Shown: positions 1 through 10,300 of the stretch, in pieces | Numbering within the stretch: position 1 is the stretch's first letter | Layout of the letters: every line of letters starts with the position of its first letter | Origin: Hyperoplus lanceolatus | Taxonomy: Eukaryota > Chordata > Actinopteri > Uranoscopiformes > Ammodytidae | DNA: 64,000 bases | Assembly (NCBI GenBank): GCA_026929865.2 | Contig: CM049395.1 | Coordinates: forward strand, 10,561,501-10,625,500 | Reading direction: 5' to 3' | Notes under the pieces: model-generated | What the model saw: only the letters and a program-made list of their open reading frames with translations | The model's database searches: none | What the model was told of the DNA's origin: nothing | Made by a program: the position numbers and the translations under genes

Positions 1-1
1 G

Positions 2-79
2 ACAACCATCATCTCATCACTGGCCAAGAAGTCCCAGCGGCGCCTCTACTTCCTCCGCAAGCTGAAGAGAGCAAGCTGA
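2..79 (+). pseudogene. LINE reverse transcriptase, C-terminal remnant
   Basis: The first 25 codons read in frame to a TGA at 77-79 and contain the phrase KKSQRRLYFLRKLKR. That phrase is typical of the C-terminal part of non-LTR retrotransposon reverse transcriptases, where a colinear line '..KAQQRLYFLRRLK..' follows the RT core in many fish LINEs. No catalytic motif is in view because the fragment is cut by the window start. The sequence next to it belongs to a Harbinger-type element, so this is either an old LINE interrupted by it or a chance neighbour. Family (L2, CR1 or Rex) cannot be fixed from 25 residues. Confidence 0.6.
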
Positions 80-141
80 ACCTCATTCAGAGGGGCTCCA
101 TCTGCTAAAGGCGTTGCCAAAGTCCGCGCGTGTGAGAAACC

Positions 142-507
142 ATGGCTGTAATACAACACCTTCTCGCTGCGAACCAACAGCCTCGCCATGCGCGAAACCA
201 GACGGTTTACATAAATGCATACGTGCGTCGGCACTTCTCCCCACTGGACGTGCTATCAGACCGGGCCGTACAGGCAAAGTACCGGCTGCCCCGTGCGGAG
301 ATCCAACGGCTGATCACTCTGGTGTCTCCACACATCCAGAGCAACCCGCTGCAATTTTGCCTTCAGCCCGGTCCAACAACCCGCAGCCCCTACCTCTTCA
401 CCACCAGTCACCAAGCACTAAACCATAAACCCACAACCACCACACATCACCCATATCAACTCTCAGGCCTGAAGGCTGAAATAAATAAACAGAGCCAGCA
501 GATGTAG
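142..507 (+). pseudogene. Harbinger transposase, N-terminal fragment
   Basis: The 121-residue frame opens with about 70 residues resembling the N-terminus of HARBI1-type nucleases. The run FSPLDVLSDRAVQAKYRLPR followed by EIQRLITLVSPHIQ corresponds to the family pattern 'NPLD.LSD..i...YRLPR..I..Ll..i.p.lq'. After about residue 70 the protein turns Pro/Thr/Ser-rich and the similarity stops, consistent with a deletion that removed the DDE nuclease core (normal family length is roughly 350 residues). The ATG at 142 gives the best fit to the family start. The product, if made, would have no catalytic residues. Sequence from about 345 to 750 has no recognisable coding content. Confidence 0.7.
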
Positions 508-750
508 GCTACATGTAACGTCCTGCACACTATGATTATTGCTGCAGTGTCCGGGTGCTTTACCTGAAAGTCTGGCACTGGAATGCTGTTGAAAGCACAG
601 TACGCACACGTCATTAACCTACGCTTAGATACATTACAAATTGCCTGGGACTTTTTGTTGCTAGGTTTGACATCCTCATTTCAATGCAAAATTATCCACA
701 CAATACAAAAGGATACCAACGTAGTGTATTGAAACCATATGGGGGAGGGG

Positions 751-1188
751 TTACTCCGCGCTGTCTTTACTGGGCGTCTGCATCACCTGCAACGAAGGGA
801 GATTGATTAGTGAAACCTTCTCACTCTTCCTTTTTGTTTGGTTCTTGAACTCCTGCCACTTCTTCCTCACAGCACGCCAGTCACGCAGGCCACATGGGCT
901 GGAGAGGGACATCTTTTCGGCTATGGCCTGCCTAACACGGTTCTTCACTGTGATGTTCTTTTTGCCCCTTTTTCCCCAAATAAAACTCCCCGGTGCTGCC
1001 AGACCTTGTCTAGTAAGACGCCCATCTCCTCCGCGGTAAACGACGGTGCCCGCTTGTTTCTTTTGCTGCCGGGGTATATATGCGCTAATGGGCTTGATTA
1101 CCACTTTGATACACTTGTTGCCACACACACCCGCACCCACACACACGATACATGCGTAGCCTAATTCCACCTGTGTGGGGGAGACCAC
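751..1188 (-). pseudogene. Harbinger Myb/SANT-like DNA-binding protein, frameshifted
   Basis: The open frame contains NITVKNRVRQAIAEKMS and RAVRKKWQEFKNQTKRK, the second half and C-terminal helix of the trihelix/Myb-SANT domain found in the accessory protein of Harbinger transposons. This protein helps bring the transposase to the DNA ends and into the nucleus. The first helix is present in a different frame: PSFTAEEMGVLLDKVWQHRG can be read from about 1050 to 975. The frame changes in the G/A-rich run near 955-985 (a homopolymer slip). The first 60 residues of the open frame are therefore not the native N-terminus. It lies convergent to the transposase fragment at 142-507. Confidence 0.7.
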
Positions 1189-1436
1189 GGGGCGCTGTGT
1201 GTGACTTATGCGCTGATAAAGAGGTGGGTGATCGATTCGCCTGGCATCTATTTATTCAGTTTCAGCACCACCGCGGTGGACAGCTCCCACTTAGGCAAAC
1301 CCTTCTTTCGACCCTTCTTTGGTCCCAAAGAACGATCGAATCTGGGAAACGCGGCCATTGTGGGTGACCCCCAGCAACATCTCACACAGCCTCTTCAGCC
1401 TCCGGCCAAGTATTGAGTGGATGGATGAACATTCTT

Positions 1437-1672
1437 TTCAATAGGTGGACATTTATGTATTATAAATCAATTTTTTGATTGGCCATTTCGAATATTTTAA
1501 TATTTTGAGAGGCTGGATTTTTGATTTTCATTAGTTATCTGCAAAATTACAGAAAAAATGCCTGAAATATATAACTTTATTTGGAAGTTCCACTTGTTGA
1601 TTTTAATGACAGAAAACAATGAGCTTTTCCATGATACTCTAATTATATGAGATGCACCTGTATAACTCTACC
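1437..1672. repeat. Dispersed repeat shared with both Harbinger copies
   Basis: This AT-rich block, including 'tgtattataaatc', 'taatattttgag' and the end 'gatgcacctg', reappears in diverged form at about 23588-23790 and 62490-62642. In those two places it lies inside larger Harbinger-type copies. The first half of the repeat unit (with the mirrored 'gaggtgcatc') is missing here. The shared block may be an older element nested in the Harbinger family, or part of the family itself. Confidence 0.6.
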
Positions 1673-1936
1673 TGTTGGAGAGCACTGATCACTATCTAAA
1701 ACTACACAATGGGCTGAGTTAACAGAAGAATGGAAATTGAAGACTCCCTCAGTGGGGGGTCTGTTTGAGGTAGAGTTGCACAGCTCCTGGAGCAGATTAG
1801 TAGTTGTAGGCTAATTACTGCAACACCCTCAACTCCAGGGAGAAATACAACGGATGTTGTTTTGACAAAGTCTGGCAGGTTTAAACAGTAAGAGGAGAAT
1901 CATGCTTTTATTCACAGTGAAGGGAGTGAAGCTTAA

Positions 1937-2546
1937 AGCGGACCTATGATGCTTTTTGACTTTTATGACCTATAAACGTTGTTATGATGATTTATAGTCA
2001 TGCTTAACCATACTAAATTATCAAATAATGACTTACATGCATTTCGACGTATTCCCTGCTGACCGTCTGGGGTGTCTGTGCAGAGCACTAGACACTATTC
2101 TAGCCAGTCGAGAAGTCACGTGTTCAAAGCGGCTTGACGCTTTGTAACTTTGTGACGTCGCATGTAACTTCGTGAAGTCACCACGCGGATGTTTCCATGT
2201 ATGGTAATGCTGTCACTTCCCTGTTCGCGTCTGCCTCGCGCCCTTATAGGTCCATGCTCGCGCTTCCCGCCACTGAAAGTGTTCCGGAAGGAAGGTAACC
2301 AATCACAATGGAGTGGGGTTTGCAGGAGGGGGGTGGGAGGCGAGATTGCCGAAGCACAGGCGGATTGAGCGGAGATGCCCGAAGCACACACACTCAAGTG
2401 TTGACAGGACGTGCTGGATCGCCAAAATAAGAGAAAGAGCTTCCCGAAAATCTACATAGTTTTTTGAGATGTGATTCGTGTCAGGTTGCTCTATAGCAGT
2501 GTAAAACAAGAAATTAAGATCAAAAAAGTAGTATAATAGGTCCTCT
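1937..2546. mobile_element. TTAA-flanked MITE, copy 1 (610 bp)
   Basis: The element is bounded by TTAA at 1933-1936 and 2547-2550. Its inverted ends are AGCGGACCTATGATGC on the left and, read from the right, AGAGGACCTATTATAC. An inverted, nearly full-length second copy lies at 19969-20582. TTAA duplication is the signature of Kolobok and piggyBac transposons; the ends begin AG rather than the CC usual for piggyBac, which favours Kolobok. It has no transposase gene, so it is non-autonomous. Short open frames inside it are chance frames; the minus-strand frame at 2116-2397 recurs on the plus strand in the second copy only because the DNA does. Confidence 0.85.
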
Positions 2547-2550
2547 TTAA

Positions 2551-3836
2551 TGGTTAATTTGGTATAACATCCTTTTAGATACTCTTGAGTGCTCTTCTGG
2601 TCTCAACTATGTATTCCCAGTCTTGTTTAATGTGGTGTCCCACATGGCTCAGTGAAGTTAAATAAATAGGAAAAGTGTGAATACTTTTCATGCATTCTTT
2701 TGAAATTATAGTCAATAAATTAATTAGTGTTTGATTTTTTAAATGTATTGACTTTATCTTATTTTACTTTGCCTCCTTTATCAATTATATTTTTTCATAT
2801 CTTATTTTTTCTTATTATGGCATTATTTCCCTTTTTAATGTTCATTTACACATTAGCTAGCCTGGAAATCCAGACCCACAACAGAACGATACAGGGTCTT
2901 GGCCACGATCAGTATACCTTCCCAACTCAAGGGGCGGCACCTACGCGTGCATTTCAGAAACCACTGCATGCAATTGGATAGCACTACGACCAATCAGAGC
3001 AATGAATAGCGAGGTTAACTGGTAAATTCAACTTTTACCGTGGGTGGTCGGCAAAACAGAAAATTCTTCTTTCTTGCTAATGAAATTAATTACAGTAATA
3101 ACTTGTTATAAGGTGAGAGCTGGAAACACGCACATGGTCAAAAACACCAAAACTTACTCACACATTGAATTTACAGAAATATCAAGTCTGGTATTTGACA
3201 AAAACAATGCCCTGTTGTCGTTGCATTACTGGACGACTTCTGTCCTTCGAAGTTTGACAGTCGCTACGTTTTAAATCCCATGGGCGCAATGGCGGTGGCA
3301 AAAAGTATGATGTGCCAATTCCTTTCCGTCTGCCGATATGCCGGGGCGAGAGATGAATGGTCCGGGGGAGTCGTATCTGCTTGTTTCCATCTTGTTAATG
3401 CGCCTCTCAGAGTCTGGAGACTCACTACAGGCTGATCTCTAGAGAGCTGAACAAGATAAACACGGCTATATAGGAGGCAGTGGAGACCTTCAGAGCTGTG
3501 TCAATAACCTTGTACTGAGTAGAGGACAAGTTGTACTTCTCTGCACTCCTTTTTTATACAGAGGGAACTGCATTGAGCTGTAGTTGAAAAGAGGGTTTAA
3601 AATGAGCCAATCAAGTTCTTACGGCTGTCTTGTTAGCAGACAATCGCCAACTTAAGGGTCCATTAGAAAAGTAGCAACACCGTATGTGAAATGGTCCCTG
3701 TGGCCTGACTGAGCACAAGTTGAATTTCAATTGCCTTTTAAACTCTGGTTTAGTTCTGTAGTTCTGTCGTTTTAGGCCACTTTATGCTGGAAAGGTGCAT
3801 ACCAATTGTGTGAATTGTTTTTTTTTTTAAAATTTT
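2551..3836. other. No gene; one possible old repeat at 2859-3010
   Basis: Mostly AT-rich non-coding sequence. The stretch at 2859-3010 begins 'ctagcctggaaatccagac' and ends near 'ccaatcagagca', wording common to old teleost dispersed repeats, but I could not find paired ends. Open frames at 2727-2981 and 3044-3274 show no recognisable domain and are likely chance. Confidence 0.45.
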
Positions 3837-3980
3837 TTTATTATTATTCTTTCGGACAATTCCACACAATACACAATTATCTCTTTCACATCATACATCT
3901 TACTTTGTGCTGTCCGAAGGGTGACGGAAGAAGCCTAAGGCTTATCGAGTCCCGCCCCCAATTTCATCAGATTCAGAATC
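3837..3980 (-). other. LINE 3' end with stem-loop
   Basis: On the minus strand this reads gggggcgggactcgataagc, then a short stem TTCGGACA pairing with TGTCCGAA further on, then AATAATAATAA repeats. The block is conserved with 20650-20793. Stem-loops and simple repeats at the 3' end are what stringent LINE reverse transcriptases recognise to start copying; here that role is inferred from position and conservation. Confidence 0.7.
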
Positions 3981-4253
3981 AGATACACATTTACTGATTA
4001 CAGAAAAGAAAAGTAAAACAAACAAAAAAAAATAAAAAAAATAGAAAAGAAAAAAGAAAAAAGAAAGAAAACACACAATTTTGCTTTATTTTTTTTGTTT
4101 TTTATTTGTTAAGCTGCAGTCCAATACCCAGTCAATTTTCATTCTCATTATTCATTGACCTTGCACAACTGACATGCTTTCCATTTTCCCGATGAATTTC
4201 AATTACTCATCGTTATCCTCACTTTCCATTGTAGCCATTTTTACGATGACTCC

Positions 4254-4870
4254 TTAGATATCAGCGATGTCTCCTTTGATGTCAGCGATTCCAGCGACTT
4301 TTCCTTTGATAGCTGTGATGTCTCCTTTGATAGCTGTGATGTCTCCTTTGATAAATGCAATACTGGATACAATTTTTGCTATCCCCTCCCGAACAGCTGT
4401 TCCATCCATATCTTTCGACGCTATAAATCTTCCGTCACTCCTTTCCGCTTGTGCAACAATGAGTTTCTTCAGTTTGCGATACTGGACATACAAAGCAAAT
4501 CCCAAAGCAAGCATCCCCACCGTCATGCCAGCGAAGATGTATACATCTTCAACATCCTCAATGTCCAATGCAGTCAGGCAAACCACTTTCCATTCTTTCC
4601 AGCTATCCTGTGTGTAACCGGACAGGAAGGTGCCATCTGGACACGGTATCTCTCCCGCTCCTGTTTTTCTGGTTGAAAACAGTGGTCAATGGCATTTAGA
4701 GACCAATTTAGCAGCTCCATGATCAAACCACTTGCTTCAGCTTTTAAGATCCATTCTGCTCCGTTCAGATATTCTATGACAATGCAGAGTTTGTTTTGCC
4801 CCTTTATTGTGGCCTTTTCAATGTCATTATCTGGTAGTCTAAACACATCTGCAAAAGTATTCAAACCCAA
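4254..4870 (-). pseudogene. Unrecognised coding-like block with a membrane segment and IKGDITA repeats
   Basis: Two overlapping minus-strand frames look coding. The first (4870-4574) reads FADVFRLPDNDIEKATIKGQ and continues to LIMELLNWSLNAIDH. The second (open from about 4680 to 4254) reads GEIPCPDGTFLSGYTQDSWK, then a hydrophobic span YIFAGMTVGMLALGFALYV with a basic RKLKK flank (a likely single membrane segment), then a charged stretch and a repeat of IKGDITA units with hydrophobic spacing suited to a coiled coil, ending GDIADI and a TAA. A frameshift near 4670 would join them. An acceptor-like TTTTGCAG lies at 4844-4851. An A-rich run follows about 140 bases after the stop, as in a retrocopy. 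I do not recognise the family; chance is possible but unlikely for both frames. Confidence 0.45.
4268..4341 (-). repeat. 21-bp tandem repeat encoding IKGDITA
   Basis: Three to four imperfect 21-bp units with the plus-strand core tctcctttgatagctgtgat lie here. The unit length is a multiple of three, so on the minus strand each copy adds seven residues to the same frame (IKGDITA, IKGDITA, IKGKVAG, then IKGDIAD). This suggests expansion while the frame was translated, though triplet-length repeats also arise by chance. Confidence 0.7.
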
Positions 4871-4945
4871 ACAAGTCTTTCTGCTGACCTCTATTTTTCG
4901 TTACAATAATGTTATGATAGAGCCATTCACCTTTTACTCCACTTC

Positions 4946-5762
4946 TTAGTGCTCCGCTTTCAGTCTATAATTTTCCATAATTTTAGAGACATACATTTTT
5001 TTGAAATTGCGCAAACTGCAACTCCCTGTGATATCTTCATCAAGTTCATTCCATAATTTAATACCCTTTACAGAAATCGAAAATGATTTAAGTGTGGTCC
5101 GTATATTTTTCTCGGTGAATCTTCTTTTTCTTCTTAAATCATGCGAAACTCCTCTTTCTTCAAACATTGCTTGTAAACTGACAGGAAGGCTTTTTTTTGA
5201 AGCCTTGTACATCATTTGTACGGTGTGGTAATTTACTATGTCCCGTAATTTGAGAATTCTACCTTCAATAAAGAAGTTATTAGTGTGTGCCCTGTAAATT
5301 GATTGGTATATAATTCTTATTGCCCTTTTTTGAAGGATCTCCAAGGGGTGCAATTTACCTTTGTAAGTGTTTCCCCACACCTCGGCACAGTAATGCAGAT
5401 GTGGGGAAACTAAACTCCAGTATAATACAAGTAAGGCCTTTTTATTGAAAAAATATTGTGATTTCCAAAGTATAGAAATACTCCTGGCTATTTTGCCCCT
5501 AAGATAGCTAACCTGTGGTTTCCAACTTAACTTATCATCAATTATTACCCCTAGGACTTTGTGTTGCTTGACCCTTTCAATATCTATCCCATTTACCTGG
5601 ATTTTCACAGAGACATCTGCTGCTCTCCTACCAAACAACATAAATTTAGTTTTTTCTAAATTTAGTGATAACTTATTTCGGTTTAACCACCCATGTAACT
5701 TAGTCAATTCAATGTTTACAGTCTCAACCATATTATTCAGATCATTCCCCGAATAGCTTGTA
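4946..5762 (-). pseudogene. LINE reverse transcriptase, C-terminal third
   Basis: The 261-residue frame begins just after the catalytic YxDD region would have been, so the polymerase active site is absent. Visible family blocks are KLSLNLEKTKFMLFG (after the active site), HKVLGVIIDDKLSW (RT motif region with the LGv.iD signature), a thumb-like segment with VLYWSLVSPHLHYCAEVWGN, then QKRAIRII and a basic C-terminal tail ending IMENYRLKAEH. In-frame codons continue upstream of the first ATG to about 5762 (SGNDLNN), so the ATG at 5731 is internal and not a real start. The frame itself carries no stop or shift, which suggests a fairly young copy. It cannot act on its own without the endonuclease and RT core. 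Confidence 0.8.
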
Positions 5763-7356
5763 TGAATGTGAGTGCACCTATCTACAATGTATTGTGGTTC
5801 AGCATGTGCACTTTATTGTGGCAAGAGAAGTCAATAAAAGCGTCTGAAAGCTGCCAACAGGTGCATACTGGATTAGTTACTTAGCCTTCAGCAGACTCAG
5901 ATTAGCACAAGTCACTTTGTTCGGTGTTAATAAAAATTGTGCGAAGTAACACTTAAACTGATTAAGCTATGTAAGCTACATAATGTATTATGTGTTGCAA
6001 AATCAATAACATTGCGAGGCAGGTTTCACGCCTGGGAGGTGGCCAGTAAAGCTGTGTACGGCCAAATTGGACTGATCTCTCGCTGCTTGGCTCCCTGTGG
6101 TACAGCTTGATCAAAGGGTTTCATGCACTTAAATCAATAGCCTTTAACACAATCTCTTACATGTTTTAGACCGCCTTTAATTCAGGCAACATTGACTAAT
6201 ATCCTCAATATATTTTGGCATGTCTGTCTAAAAGACAACAGGGCAAAACAGGTTTATTAACTTCCTGACATAACCTTTAATTAAAGCTGTAGTGCGTAAC
6301 TTTTTCAAATGAATGTCTGTTACATTCAAGCCATTGAATAATGAGTTGACAAAATGTTTATTAAGCCTATCAGCTCCACCTAACTCTCTCTGCATTTCTC
6401 AGTATGACAGCGCCCTTTACAAACTGGTGTCGCTGCCTCGACATTGGCGAAGGAGCTCAAAAAGCTACCCACAAAATGTTTCAGTTGTTGATTCTACTCC
6501 TTAGGAAAAATCTGGACATACATCAGAAGGTAAAAGAATCCATCACCGAAAGCTTATCTCAAGTAGATGCGCCAACGGAGTTGTTGTTATAACTCAGAAA
6601 CACTTGGCTATCAATCCTAATACTGATCATTTATTATGTTTTCTTTTAATTTTAAACTAGTCTCATGCAAACTTCCCATTATCAGTGTGAATAAAGGAAC
6701 AAGATGGAAATGGGCCAGTATCATTGCTGTTGTCTGTTTTCAACATTCAAAACCCTTCTTCATCGCTGCTTTTCCTTACAGTTATAATTGCTCTCAGTTT
6801 ATTCATGAACATGTCCACTTGCAGTGAAAAAACAACATTTAACTACTGCAAGCTGTATCTGATTCTTCTTTCTCCACTCATCACATAAGTGTATCCTATT
6901 ATTCTATTCTCTCTGGTTCCGCTTGTGGAGGTAAAGATGGCCTAAGGCACTTGCCGTTGCTCTTCTGGTCCACAGTTTGCTTTTCTGCCCACTGGGCCTC
7001 TGGACCCGTCGCAGCCTAGAGTGATAAGAATGTGGAAACACTCATGCATAACACGGTAGGGAGGGATTTTAGGTTTTTTTCAATCCAATTACAAAGTAAA
7101 ACCCCCCTTACACTTTCACAGTAACTTGCACCTGAAATGGCAGTCATTACAGCAGCTTAGTGAATTTAAACTGCATTTTTTATAGTCACAGTTCTACATT
7201 GGTATCCTGCACACGCCTAGTTGTATTGGAGATGTTGAGATTTCTATGCACACAATGTCAAACACTACCACTGTGTTGCATTCCTCTAAACTAGCATTGC
7301 TAGTAGAAAAGTATACACAAAAGCCTTTGACTGATGTAACTGACTTCAATATTTTA
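5763..7356. other. No gene; AT-rich unique sequence with one TTAA-type end
   Basis: No convincing coding region. At 6283-6310 the sequence TTAAAGCTGTAGTGCGTAAC resembles the left end of TTAA-type fish MITEs, but I found no matching right end. The frames at 6313-6504, 6404-6592 and 6636-6827 have no recognisable domains. Confidence 0.4.
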
Positions 7357-7360
7357 TTAA

Positions 7361-10300
7361 AGGGGACATATTATGCAAAAACTCAGGTTTAAAAAGATAT
7401 TTCCGAGGTCTACTAGAAAAGGTTTTAATGGTTTATTGTTCAAAAAACCCATTAGTTTTCTACCATTTCTTCATCGCCTTTTCCAGCCTCTTCTGCTCTC
7501 TATCTCAAAAGGTTGATTTTGACATCTACCCCCCTTCGCAAAAATCCTAGTCTGCTCTGACTGGTCAGTCATGGGCGTGCATGCACCGCCCTGCTCATTT
7601 ACTCTATATACCAACCTATATGGGCATGGCCCACGCCCAGCTGTCAGTTTTGTTTACTTTTTGCCAATGCAGCATGGAGATCAATGTTACCATGTTTAGC
7701 TTCATTTCTACAGCAAATGTCAGCACACTTACCACTTCTAAACCAAAAGCTTTACAACTGAACCTGGTCAGGCAGGAGTCTGAGCTGAAAACTGTGAAAA
7801 TTGCATCAAGATTTCTGGTTTCCCTGACATTATCCTCAGGTAAATACAGTTTAAATATGTCACAGTCAGTAACAGAATATGAGCTAAGTATTTATGCAAA
7901 AAACTTATAACATACAACGTTTTATGTATGTCTCTACAGGTTAAACTGGGGAATGATCTACAACCCAGTGGAGTGAAAAAGCTTTGGTTATGAAGCCATG
8001 CTGAGGTAACATGTAAACATGTACAGTAACGAGGCAGGAAAGGAATGTATCATGTCAAGATTCACTGGAAAGGCATTATCTTTTGTAAAAAAAAAAGTAT
8101 AGAAATAATTGGTCAGAGCTGCAAATTATCTGACACCCTTTCAATATCTAGTAGATAATGTATCATTTGTATTGTGTTCACTCATTTATAATAAAGTTTT
8201 ACTGTTTGAAAATGTATTGTGTTGCTAACTGTCACTGTTTGCTTTGGGTAGTAAATGATTACTTGAAACTCACATTTTCATAGTCAGGATGTTGGACTAG
8301 TTTTCTGACCGATCTACATACATTGACTTATATGTTTTTTTAATTCAACCCTTTATCTCTCTGAATATTTCTTATAAAACAGTATCATTACATTTTAAAA
8401 AGAAAAACCAAAACCATACTTAAAAATAAAGCAGTTTATTCATAGCCAGTGAAATGGAAATATAAAGTGTACATATGAAACAGAAGCAAAGCCATAACTT
8501 GTATGTAACTGTCCAGTTGTTGCTGATGGGCCCTGAAGAAGACCATCTGTCCCACCCAGTGAACAGTGAACAGTATCCTCTGATGGAACAGATAGTGTGG
8601 TCCGTCAGGTCACTCATATCTGTAAAACATGACACATTCAATGTTATATCATGTAGACAAGATCAGGGGTTTTCAAAGTGTGAGAGAGTGAGCCCCCCCC
8701 CCATAAAAAATGTTCTAAATCCATTTGTGTTTTGAAAGATCTTTTAATTATTTTACACATTTTAAACATATTTTTGAAACATTCTAAACATCTTTGTGTG
8801 TTTTTAAACAATTTTCTAAAACATTTTAACATGTTTATCTAAGTATGTTTTTTTGTTTTGCTTTTTCAAAATACATTTGAACATTTTAATCTAGTGGTTT
8901 AATCCTGCTTCCTTTAAGCGTGGATAGTAGTGACTGAGTGTGCAGTGGAGTTAGAAAGATAGGCAGACAGACTTGCCCAAATTATTGACTTTTGTTAAAT
9001 GTCATTCCCAGTGTTTTTTCGCTAGTGCCTCCAATGTTCTGCTGGGTGAAAATAGTAGCCAGCAGAAATCCTGACCCTCCTGGGGGGGTCCGGGGGTTCG
9101 CCCCCCCGGGAGATTTTTTTTTACCTTTTTAAAAGTTAAATGCATCAATCTGGTGCACTTTGAGAGGAGAATTAGGAGGCTAAATATAAGGAATTTTCTG
9201 TGAACAAATAATTTGGAGACACTGGGTCGGATGAATTAGAAGCTATTGAAGAAAGACTCATGAATTTTCCATAAAAATGATAATTTAAAATAGAATATGC
9301 AGGGTCCTCTGGGTTGGGCTTGGAGCTCTTTTGCTTTAACGAGACATATTTATCTGTAATATAGTGAATGCATTTAAATGCAGTGAGAGGAACGAAGCAG
9401 AAGAACTCTGTTGTCCAGCTATCTTTATTTCCACAGACGAGGCTGAAAAAAGGCTGTAGACTATACACAGTGCATGGGCAACTGAGGGCAGCCCCATTTC
9501 CATATATTTTTTAAAATAAACTTAATACACACTGTGCTAGGACATGAACGTGACGTGATCAGTTAACCTCGGATTACCTCCCAAATGATTAACTATCTCT
9601 AGACCAAAACTGTATTCCTTTTTTTGTATGATAACTTACATTTACGTACTATGATGTTTTTTTTTTATTTTATTTTTTTTACATATTCATCCGTGCCCCC
9701 CCTGCCATCGCGCCCCACAGTTTGAAAACCCCTGGCCTAGATGAAATACATCATACATCTGTAGTTATGGCAAAGCTACGAACTAATGAAAATATATGTT
9801 TTCTTCGCTACTAATAAGTTCAGTACAGCCCTTGCTCAAGAAGCAACGAGTTCTTCTGAGTGATACTGTGTGCTTTTTGAAATATAATGGACAGGAAACA
9901 AACAGCAGCAGAGGCAACTTACTGTAGGCTATTCCTGTCTATTATAGTGTACATAAACACTGGAGATGTAATAGGCCTACTGCTGCTTGTACCACGACTG
10001 CTTGCATAACTACACACTGTCAACAACAAACAAATACTCTTCAGTTTCCAACACACCGTACAGTTTCCCCATCTGTTTTTCACACAAGGGCTGTCATGGA
10101 CAGACTCACAGATCTAAACGTTAGCATAAAGCTAACGGTTAAGCTAGCGGACGCTAACGCTAACTACTTAATCGAGCGGCATTATCTCGTTTCAGTCGGC
10201 GTTGTTATTATAGGAGGGATAAATCAAAGCACATTACACACATTGAACTCATAAATGGACAGATTTGTTTTTTTTAATAGGGCTACTTACATTTCCAGAG

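Larger units (their letters stand above)
100..1200. mobile_element. PIF/Harbinger transposon remnant with both genes broken
   Basis: The segment holds the start of a Harbinger (HARBI1-like) transposase on the plus strand and a Myb/SANT-like DNA-binding protein on the minus strand. These are the two proteins that autonomous PIF/Harbinger elements encode. They face each other, as expected for an element that lost its centre by internal deletion. The catalytic DDE region of the transposase is missing, so it cannot move by itself. I could not identify terminal inverted repeats or a 3-bp target duplication, so the boundaries are approximate. Confidence 0.7.
3837..5762 (-). mobile_element. 5'-truncated LINE, minus strand
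   Basis: Read on the minus strand it runs from a truncated 5' end near 5762, through the last third of a reverse transcriptase (stop at 4946), an unexplained coding-like block (4870-4254), an A-rich stretch (about 4110-4012), and a 3' tail (3980-3837) ending in TAATAATAA-type repeats. The same 3' tail occurs on the plus strand at 20640-20793, which shows it is a family 3' end. Truncation at the 5' side is the usual result of incomplete target-primed reverse transcription. The RT style (LGVIIDDKLSW, HYCAEVWGNT) suits jockey/CR1/L2-like LINEs; exact clade is uncertain. Confidence 0.75.

Noticed and set aside
2116-2397. 93-residue frame conserved in two places (also 20122-20403 on the plus strand)
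   Set aside because: Its conservation is explained by the two copies of the same non-coding MITE.
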